From Mesorhizobium neociceri (GTDB lineage: Bacteria; Pseudomonadota; Alphaproteobacteria; Rhizobiales; Rhizobiaceae), in contig NZ_JACDTY010000035.1 of NCBI RefSeq assembly GCF_013520985.1, positions 1 to 45,433 of the forward strand: a DNA stretch of 45,433 nucleotides. Reading direction: 5' to 3'. Both the position numbers and the translations under genes were made by a program. Shown here in pieces: positions 26,243 through 32,884 of this stretch (positions within the stretch are counted from its first letter, which is position 1; every line of letters starts with the position of its first letter). The notes beneath the pieces are model-generated. The model was given only the letters and a program-made list of their open reading frames with translations, did no database searches and was not told where the DNA came from.

Positions 26243-27415
26243 CTAGAAGATCGTGGCGACGGGGTGCGCCAGCGCCATCGCGCCCGCATACTGAGCCTGC
26301 GGCCCAGTCTGGAGCGGATGGAAGCGGGCGCCCTGAATGTCTCGAAAGCAACGCTCCAGCCCATTCCGTCTGTAGAAACCCAAGCCGCCACCCAGTTCCA
26401 GCGCGAGTTCGACGGTCCGTATCGCATGATCGGCGACGAGAGAACGGCCGATCATCACTTCATTGACGGTGTCTGCCGAAGGGGCATTCAGGTCGACCGT
26501 TTCCAGCATCCAGCGGTGAGCGAGGCGCGCGGCGCGGAGCGAGGTCTCCATTCGACCTGCGAGGTCGAGACTGTGGGGTGTCGGTGCCTTGCGCATCGCC
26601 AGGTCGACCGCAAGGTCGCGCGCACGCTCTGCAACACCGAGATAGACGGCGTAGATCAGGGGGAATGCGATCGTGGCGATTATCTGAAACACCGGGTGCC
26701 ACTCTCCGGCACTGCGCGAAAATGCAACACCCGCTTCGGGTATGAACAGGTTGTCGATGACCACGTCATTCGAACCGGTACCGCGCATTCCCAGCACCTT
26801 CCACGTTTGCTCAACGCGCACTTCCGGGGCCTTCATAGGGGCGGCGAAGTGGATCACCGTGTTAGTTCCTTCCACCACGGCACCGGTCATCAGCAGATCT
26901 CCGGCCTCGGCGCCGGAGGTGAAGCCCTTGCGCGCGGATATTCGATAGCCGCCATCAACCTTGGTCGCCCTGCCGGAACCGCCGATCCAGTCGGAGCCGC
27001 CGCTCGAGAGCAAGATCAGTCGCTCAGCGGCGACCCGTCTCAGAAGAGGTTCTACCGCTGCGATCTTCTGGTGGCGCCAGCGCCAAACCGGAATGGCGAC
27101 CTGATGGGTATGCATCGAAAAGGCAAGAGCGGTGGATCCGCACGCTTGGGCGAGCATGCGCAACATGTTGGCAAGTTCCGGTATTTCGGCGCCTTTGCCG
27201 CCCAACTCGCGGGGGACGCCAGCCTCAACCAGACCGGCCTCCTTCAGGAGAACGTAATTCTCGGCCACGAAACGATCGTTCTCGTCAAATTCGGCAGTGC
27301 GTGCGGCGAGCTTGGGCGCAAGGCCTTGCGTTATGGCGACGACGTCGCTGGCCTCGTTGACCGTGTCGACCGTAGGTGAACCTGCCGAGGTGCTTAGTGT
27401 TGCGTTCAGTGACAT
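26243..27415 (-). CDS. Acyl-CoA dehydrogenase family flavoprotein
   Basis: A 390-residue flavoprotein of the acyl-CoA dehydrogenase fold: helical N-terminus (NDRFVAENYVLLKEAGLVEA), central beta domain (ISARKGFTSGAEAGDLLMTG, WKVLGMRGTGSNDVVIDNLF) and C-terminal helices (LELGGGLGFYRRNGLERCFR). The usual catalytic Glu region is not obvious, and the sequence resembles DszC/SfnB-like FMN-dependent monooxygenases of the same fold, so oxygenation rather than beta-oxidation is possible. The ATG follows GGGAGG. The message can fold CCUCC onto this GGAGG, which might mask the ribosome site. It heads the operon with the nitrilase and is divergent from the HxlR regulator. Confidence 0.88.
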   Translation of the reverse strand: MSLNATLSTSAGSPTVDTVNEASDVVAITQGLAPKLAARTAEFDENDRFVAENYVLLKEAGLVEAGVPRELGGKGAEIPELANMLRMLAQACGSTALAFSMHTHQVAIPVWRWRHQKIAAVEPLLRRVAAERLILLSSGGSDWIGGSGRATKVDGGYRISARKGFTSGAEAGDLLMTGAVVEGTNTVIHFAAPMKAPEVRVEQTWKVLGMRGTGSNDVVIDNLFIPEAGVAFSRSAGEWHPVFQIIATIAFPLIYAVYLGVAERARDLAVDLAMRKAPTPHSLDLAGRMETSLRAARLAHRWMLETVDLNAPSADTVNEVMIGRSLVADHAIRTVELALELGGGLGFYRRNGLERCFRDIQGARFHPLQTGPQAQYAGAMALAHPVATIF

Positions 27416-27473
27416 GAGATCCTCCCTCTATAGGAGGCTGAAGGATCGTCGGTAATGGCCGGACGTTCTAGTT

Positions 27474-27487
27474 CAGTATCTGTACTG
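27474..27487. promoter_or_regulatory. Inverted repeat, candidate HxlR operator
   Basis: CAGTATCTGTACTG has perfect 5-base arms around 4 bases. It lies in the 136-base gap between the divergent flavoenzyme and HxlR genes. HxlR/DUF24 regulators commonly bind short palindromes in such gaps, so auto- and operon control is plausible. Confidence 0.45.
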
Positions 27488-27551
27488 CCCGCTATTTCCG
27501 AAAGCCTCGATGTGCAATAACATCCCGAACGGCCGAGTTGCGAGGTGGCCA

Positions 27552-28244
27552 ATGGAAGAGCGCGGAAGTTACGGCCAGTTCTGTCCCGTATCGATGGCAT
27601 CAGAAATCCTGTGCAGTCGCTGGACCACGCTGGTGGTGCGCGAGCTTCTTTGCGGCAGCACCCGCTTCAGCGACTTGCGGCGCGGGCTGCCCAAGATGTC
27701 CCCCGCCCTGCTCTCCAAGCGCCTCAAGGAACTGCGGGCCGCCGGCGTCGTAGTCACCTTGCCGAGGGCCAACGGCTCCGTCGAATATCGGCTGTCCGAG
27801 GCCGGGGAGGACCTACGGCCCTTGATCATGGGGCTTGGCAAATGGGCGCAGCGCTGGATGGAGTCCCGGCTTTCGCTGAAGAATCTCGACCCGTCCCTAC
27901 TCATGTGGGATATGCGTCGTAGCCTCAATGTGAATCTGCTGCCCGAGCGGAGGTGTATGATACAGTTTCTGTATTCCGAGCTTCCACCCTCCCAAAAAAG
28001 CTGGTGGCTCGTGACCGAAGGAGGCACGGTCGACCTCTGCAATTTCGATCCCGGCCACGAACTTGATCTTCTCGTAACGAGTTCGCTGCGCTCCATGACC
28101 GCAATTTGGATGGGGCTGACGACGATCAAGCAGGAAGCCGCCAACGGCCAGTTGCAGATCGAAGGCGACCCGGCGCTCGCGCAATCAATGCAGCAATGGC
28201 TTGGACTGAGCGCATTCGTCCACGAGCCTCGGCGGGTGCAGTAG
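27552..28244 (+). CDS. HxlR-family winged-helix transcriptional regulator with C-terminal SCP2-like region
   Basis: A 230-residue regulator. Residues about 10-100 are the HxlR winged helix (ILCSRWTTLVVRELLCGSTR, FSDLRRGLPKMSPALLSKRL, GSVEYRLSEAGEDLRPLI), with the N-terminal Cys of QFCPVS that serves as a redox or electrophile sensor in some family members. The remaining 125 residues resemble the sterol-carrier-like extension seen in larger HxlR proteins. ATG 27552 with GAGG upstream is chosen; the frame is open to 27510 without a better site. Its divergent position makes it the likely regulator of the flavoenzyme-nitrilase operon. Confidence 0.9.
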   Translation: MEERGSYGQFCPVSMASEILCSRWTTLVVRELLCGSTRFSDLRRGLPKMSPALLSKRLKELRAAGVVVTLPRANGSVEYRLSEAGEDLRPLIMGLGKWAQRWMESRLSLKNLDPSLLMWDMRRSLNVNLLPERRCMIQFLYSELPPSQKSWWLVTEGGTVDLCNFDPGHELDLLVTSSLRSMTAIWMGLTTIKQEAANGQLQIEGDPALAQSMQQWLGLSAFVHEPRRVQ

Positions 28245-28493
28245 AGATTGGCCAAAGGGGCGCTTTCAGCCAATTCCGGAAGTTCCCGAGCCGCGGCGAT
28301 TGTCGCTTCTGGGCCGATTCCGGACCGGCGGCTTTAGAGATCAATATGTCGAAGCGGACATTTACGCCGGTATAGAGTCGTGGCGGCTCTCGGAACAACG
28401 CGGACCCTGTATTCTGCGAGCCTCGTCAAACGCGGGCATCGAGTATTCGGATCAGTCCGCGCAGGAGTTGAACGGATTCGGCTGCCATGTCGA

Positions 28494-28800
28494 TCACCCC
28501 GCCAAGACGACTTTGCCAAACGGCCGATCCTCGATCAGATGGCGCAAGGCTTCGCCCGCCTCGCTGAGGGAATAGACCCGCTCGACAATTGGCTTGATTG
28601 ACCCGCCCACGATCAGGGGGATGATGTCGCGCCATGCAAATCCGTCACATCGATCGTGGTTTTGCGTCCCGCAGAATACCCCAGCGTGATCAGGACACCG
28701 CCGGGAGCAAGGCTGCTCAACCCCTCACTCGTCAGAGCGCCACCGATGCTCTCGATAGCGATATCGACACCCTTCCGGCCGTTAACGACGATCTAGGCCG
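28494..28800 (-). pseudogene. Zinc-type alcohol dehydrogenase/quinone reductase remnant
   Basis: The minus strand encodes VVNGRKGVDIAIESIGGALT, SEGLSSLAPGGVLITLGYSA and IDVTDLHGATSS, then after a frameshift IVGGSIKPIVERVYSLSEAG and ALRHLIEDRPFGKVVLAG with a stop at 28494. This is the C-terminal part of a medium-chain dehydrogenase. A TAG lies in frame just before IVVNGRK. The N-terminal catalytic half is missing. It is clearly decayed. Confidence 0.65.
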
Positions 28801-29594
28801 GGTCACGATACAGGCGCTCGGCCGCGTCACGGTCGACGCTGAGACGGTCCATTTGATAAGGAAGTTCCGCCGGTCGAAACGCACGACGCCCCTGCGTGAC
28901 AAGGTGGAATGACTATCGGCCCAGCACGTTCCGGCTATCGATTTGGGTGATCCTTCGTCATAACGTTGAAAAGCACAAGGCACGCCACCAGCGACACACA
29001 TACGCCTATCAAATCGTCTCCTGTCAGGCCGGAAAGACAGACGAAATCAAACGCCAGCATGGCCATTGCTCTACCCTATGATATGGATTCGGAAATTCCA
29101 CCAAGGTAGAACCGTTAGAGAACACTAATGTTCCGCTCTAAGGCGCGCGGCTGACAGCCCAGGCATGGCGATCTCCGTTGAAGGGGTCGTCGCAACGGAG
29201 GATAATCATCGGTTCGGCGGTAGCTTTTAGAACGGCCCCCACGCCAGCGCCGAGTCCGGCGGACAGAGCGAAGGCGAGCAGCGGCATCATGCGGCGGCGT
29301 CCGGATTGCCGCCCGCATATGGGCGATTGGCCAAAATCCCGCCGGCATATTGCCCTGAGCAGCGAAGTCCAATTTCGGCACAACCCCGCTTTTTGACGCT
29401 TTCCTCGCCAACTTCGGCCTTCAAAGTGCGGCGGCGTTCGCTATTCGCAGAGTTGGACACTGCTCGTTCCCGCGCACCGAAGCTTGATGAAGGTCGGCTT
29501 GGCCAAAAGCCGACACCCGGCTGGTCCGTTCGCGGGACATTGTGGCTGATCAACCGGCGGGCCACCGTACGAAATTAACCAATCTTGTCAGCTG
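28801..29594. other. Gene-poor intergenic region
   Basis: About 800 bases. Open frames on both strands around 29115-29580 overlap one another and show no recognisable domain. I see no RNA gene or repeat. Confidence 0.4.
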
Positions 29595-29619
29595 GGAACA
29601 TCGTTCAATGATCGACGTT
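29595..29619 (+). promoter_or_regulatory. EcfG (RpoE2)-type general stress promoter
   Basis: GGAAC (29595-29599), then exactly 16 bases, then CGTT (29616-29619), the consensus for the alphaproteobacterial general-stress sigma factor EcfG (GGAAC-N16/17-CGTT). It lies about 97 bases before the small gene at 29716 and points towards it. Confidence 0.6.
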
Positions 29620-29715
29620 ATTTGCGTCAGTCACCGGAGTGTTTTCGCCCCGACCTCCTCCGGTCTGGTATAAGGCCCACCTCTTTGCCTGGTGGCAGCC
29701 CAGAGGGTTTTCCGT

Positions 29716-29955
29716 ATGCTTGATCAGCATACCCTTAGAGCCTGCCTAAGCCCTCACGATATGGCAATTTGTCAGCGGGTATTCGATCAGATTTGCGCGG
29801 ACGAACACCTCGACCCTTTAAGCCGTGATGCTGAAATACTAGCGTCGATGGTTGTGGGGACTTTTCGAAATGCACACACAAAGGAATGCGAACTGCTGGA
29901 GGCAGTCAGGTCTCGTCGTCCTTCAAAATTACAGCCCGCGTGCGCCATTGAGTGA
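29716..29955 (+). CDS. Small hypothetical protein, probably general-stress induced
   Basis: A 79-residue soluble protein (MLDQHTLRACLSPHDMAICQ to SKLQPACAIE). No known domain is recognised; the composition is helical with a central FDQICADEHLDPLSRDAEIL. It has the look of small conserved rhizobial proteins, but I cannot name the family. GAGGG lies about eight bases before the ATG. An EcfG-type promoter about 97 bases upstream makes expression under general stress likely. No partner gene is adjacent. Confidence 0.6.
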   Translation: MLDQHTLRACLSPHDMAICQRVFDQICADEHLDPLSRDAEILASMVVGTFRNAHTKECELLEAVRSRRPSKLQPACAIE

Positions 29956-30118
29956 GGCGGATCAATCGGGGTGCAGCGCGCGAGAGGCGCCCGAATCCGA
30001 TCAAAATCCTCCGCCATGCTCAGGATCGGCGAAAAGCCTGCAGGCAAGCAACGGAGGTGCACTCTCTTGACGGCAAAAATTCCAGGCCCATATCGTAGTC
30101 GCGCGGCGCGGTTTTGGC

Positions 30119-30247
30119 TCACGCCAATCTCAAACTCAGTCCAAGCAGGACAACAAAAGAGCCCTCCTCGACCTCGACCGAGACATCGTCCAGCACGCTG
30201 ACCGCACCGTAGGACTTCGACACCGACCTTATCGACAAATACGCCAT
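30119..30247 (-). pseudogene. ABC transporter ATPase N-terminal stump
   Basis: A 42-codon minus-strand frame: MAYLSIRSVSKSYGAVSVLD, DVSVEVEEGSFVVLLG, then LSLRLA and a stop. The first part is the start of an ABC ATPase of the sugar-import type, which should continue as GPSGCGKST (Walker A). The sequence diverges precisely there, so it is a truncated remnant and cannot bind ATP. Confidence 0.6.
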
Positions 30248-30482
30248 CGGATCTAACCCTTCACACTGCCGGGTGTAATACTGCGTACGGTGCGCATTGG
30301 ACCTGCTTGTCCAGACTGATTACGATCCCGAGTTTCTTTGTCATTATCCCGCTGGATTCATCCGGGACCGACCCTTGCCACCGCTGCCGGCAGGATCGCT
30401 TGGAGAGGAAACGGTTCGTGCCGGTTCCGATTAGGCGCTAGGTTGCTGCGGACTTGCCAGCGAGATTTGTTGACGGACGCAG
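30248..30482. other. Intergenic region before the transglutaminase pair
   Basis: No gene recognised. It should contain the promoter of the gene at 30483; no confident -35/-10 pair was identified. Confidence 0.35.
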
Positions 30483-31358
30483 ATGCCGATTTTTTCAGTC
30501 AAGCACAGCACCAGCTATCGCTATAACCAGCCGGTGAAGTTTGGCGAGCACCGGCTGATGTTCCGACCGCGCGACAGTTTCGATCAGCGGCTTCTCGATC
30601 ACGCCCTATTCGTGGCCCCCGAGCCGAGCGGGGTTCGATGGATCCATGACGTTTTTGGAAACTGCGTTGCCGTGATCGAATTCGAGGGCTCGGCCAATGA
30701 ACTCCATTTCGCGACAGACATTCGGCTCGATCACACGCCGCAGCATGCGCCTGATTTCCGCATTGATGATGCCGCGCTGAACTATCCATTCTCTTACGAT
30801 CCCGACGAGGCGGCCGATCTCGCGCAAACCATGGAGCGACATCATGCCGATGACGCCGACGAGATCGGCAAATGGGCACGGCAGTTCTTGAGTGCCGCAG
30901 GGCAAACCGAGACCGGCAAATTGCTGATGACGCTCTGCTACGCTATCCATGAAAGCTTCGTGTATTCGCGTCGGGTTGAAACCGGGACGCAGCCACCTGT
31001 GGTGACGCTGCATCTGCGCAAAGGCACGTGCCGGGACTTTGCGCTTTTCATGATGGAGGCGGTGCGGTCGCTCGGCTTTGCTGCCCGGTTTGTGACCGGT
31101 TATGTCTATGTGCCGAGCCGCGACAATGCTGATGTGCGCGGCGGAGGATCGACGCATGCTTGGTGCCAGGTCTATTTGCCAGGCGCCGGTTGGGTCGAGT
31201 TCGATCCTACCAATGGGATTGTCGGTAACCGGGATCTGATAAGGGTGGCCGTGGCCAGGCATCCCCAGCAAGCCATACCTCTTTCGGGAAGCTACTCTGG
31301 CAGCGCCTCAAGTTTTGTTGGCATGAGTGTTGAGGTGAAAGTAGCGAAGGAAAATTAG
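30483..31358 (+). CDS. Transglutaminase-like family protein (bacterial transglutaminase N-terminal domain plus core)
   Basis: A 291-residue protein. Residues 1-80 are the bacterial transglutaminase N-terminal beta domain (FSVKHSTSYRYNQPVKFGEH), followed by the papain-like transglutaminase core with the complete triad Cys183 (KGTCRDFALF), His225 (GSTHAWCQVY) and Asp241 (VEFDPTNG). Bacterial members act as proteases or amidases more often than as cross-linkers. No signal peptide is present, so it is cytoplasmic. The ribosome site is weak. It is followed after 70 bases by a second transglutaminase-like gene, an arrangement often seen in rhizobia, where such pairs lie near alpha-E or circularly permuted ATP-grasp genes; none is present here. 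Confidence 0.9.
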   Translation: MPIFSVKHSTSYRYNQPVKFGEHRLMFRPRDSFDQRLLDHALFVAPEPSGVRWIHDVFGNCVAVIEFEGSANELHFATDIRLDHTPQHAPDFRIDDAALNYPFSYDPDEAADLAQTMERHHADDADEIGKWARQFLSAAGQTETGKLLMTLCYAIHESFVYSRRVETGTQPPVVTLHLRKGTCRDFALFMMEAVRSLGFAARFVTGYVYVPSRDNADVRGGGSTHAWCQVYLPGAGWVEFDPTNGIVGNRDLIRVAVARHPQQAIPLSGSYSGSASSFVGMSVEVKVAKEN

Positions 31359-31428
31359 ATCGGTCTGATGTTCTCCGGAACTGTTTGGGCAATTTGGAGT
31401 TTGCCTACAACAAGGCATTGGGGCATCG

Positions 31429-32283
31429 ATGCGGATCCGCGCAGGTTTCAACCTCACCTACGAATGTCCGCAGCAGACACCAATGTTGCTCGCCCTTGAA
31501 ATCCATCCGTCACGCCGCGTCGATCTGTTAACAGAACAGGTCATAGGCTTTGATCGACCGATCGAAGCCCGGGGTTACATTGATGCTTTTGGCAACGCGT
31601 GCACAAGAATAGAAGCGCCTGCGGGGCAGACGACGATATCTACAAGTTTCGAGATTTACGATACCGGAAAGTCCGATGTCGTCATGCCGGAAGCCATCCA
31701 GCACGACATCAAGGAGCTGCCCGATGAGGTTCTGAGGTTTCTCTTGGGCAGCCGCTATTGCGACACCGATCGGCTCGGCGACTTCGCTTGGGCGAATTTT
31801 GGCGACACCCCACCCGGCTGGGCGCGCGTGCAGGCAATCTCCAATTTCGTGCACAATCACATCGTTTTCAGCTACCAAGCCGCGGATCCGCTGCGGACCG
31901 CTTACGGCGCTCTCGCCGATCGAACCGGCGTCTGTCGCGACTTTGCGCATCTAGCAATCTCGCTGTGCCGCTGCATGAACATCCCGGCGCGATATTGCAC
32001 CGGCTATCTCGGCGACATTGGCGTGCCTCCGGTGGCGGATCCCATGGATTTCAGCGCGTGGTTCGAAGCATATCTAAGCGGTCATTGGTTCACGTTTGAT
32101 GCTCGGCATAACCGCCCTCGAATAGGTAGGATCCTGATGGCGACGGGTTGCGACGCGACCGATGTTGCCCTCTCAACCAGTTTCGGTTCATCGAGACTTG
32201 CTGGCTTCAAAGTTGTCACGGAAGAAATCCCAGCGGAGCACTTGTTAGCGATCCCTATCGGAGATCCGGTGTCTTCACCTTGA
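31429..32283 (+). CDS. Transglutaminase-like protein with Ser at the catalytic His position
   Basis: A 284-residue relative of the preceding protein. Cys169 of the triad is present (DRTGVCRDFAHL) and Asp224 lies in TFDARHN. The stretch normally reading HAWFEAYL is DFSAWFEAYL, so the His position is Ser209. It may have lost classical transglutaminase/protease chemistry, or use another His such as His219. The N-terminal domain MRIRAGFNLTYECPQQTPML is the family beta domain. GGGG before the ATG is a weak ribosome site; the 70-base gap implies co-transcription with the gene upstream. Both proteins could work on the same substrate. Confidence 0.87.
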   Translation: MRIRAGFNLTYECPQQTPMLLALEIHPSRRVDLLTEQVIGFDRPIEARGYIDAFGNACTRIEAPAGQTTISTSFEIYDTGKSDVVMPEAIQHDIKELPDEVLRFLLGSRYCDTDRLGDFAWANFGDTPPGWARVQAISNFVHNHIVFSYQAADPLRTAYGALADRTGVCRDFAHLAISLCRCMNIPARYCTGYLGDIGVPPVADPMDFSAWFEAYLSGHWFTFDARHNRPRIGRILMATGCDATDVALSTSFGSSRLAGFKVVTEEIPAEHLLAIPIGDPVSSP

Positions 32284-32884
32284 TCTGATCGTTGTGGCCA
32301 CAAGTGCGTGCCGCAGGATATCGCTAGGGCACGGCACCCGCCGCGTAGAGATGCAAGCGCCGAAGACCGCCAGGAACCGGCCTGGCGAGTGCCATTCCTG
32401 CTTCGCGTGGCTACTGCGGCACCTGCGTCGAAGGGACGGCATGTCGACCGTTAATGCCGGAGCTTGACGCAATGCGTAGCAGGCTGCTTACAGCCCTGGA
32501 TACGCACGTCACGACCTGTTGCTGCCGACTCCCACGGCGCCAGTACGACGTCGACGAAGCCAATCCGCGAACAGGGGACCCCCCTGCTCGTAAGCGGTGG
32601 CTGGCGGACCTGCCAACAACACTTTACGACTGAACATGGTCCACGCTAGCTGTAGCGGACACGGCGCGACCTAACCCCTTCATTGAAGCCGTCCGGCGCC
32701 GCTCCAGCAAAAATAGCCAGCCGGAAGAAAGCCTGACTTATTGGCCATCCCCAGTACTCGTCTGATCTGTAAAGAGGTGCCTTGCTAAATTTTGAGTAGA
32801 GGCACCAAGATTCAGTTAAGTTCGCTCTGATATGCTGGGCCAATCGGAAGCTAGGCCGACCGAGATTCCACCTTGCCATTTGCA
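32284..32884. other. Intergenic region
   Basis: About 600 bases after the transglutaminase pair and before the GGDEF-EAL gene. Short frames on both strands show no family resemblance. I see no repeat or RNA gene. Confidence 0.45.

Noticed and set aside
29115..29578. Overlapping frames on both strands, including one with a hydrophobic segment (MMPLLAFALSAGLGAGVG)
   Set aside because: Neither strand shows a known family, codon pattern or good ribosome site; the hydrophobic stretch alone is not enough.
31372..31401. GGAAC-N16-AGTT before the second transglutaminase as an EcfG promoter
   Set aside because: The -10 part does not match CGTT and the gene is probably co-transcribed with the one upstream.
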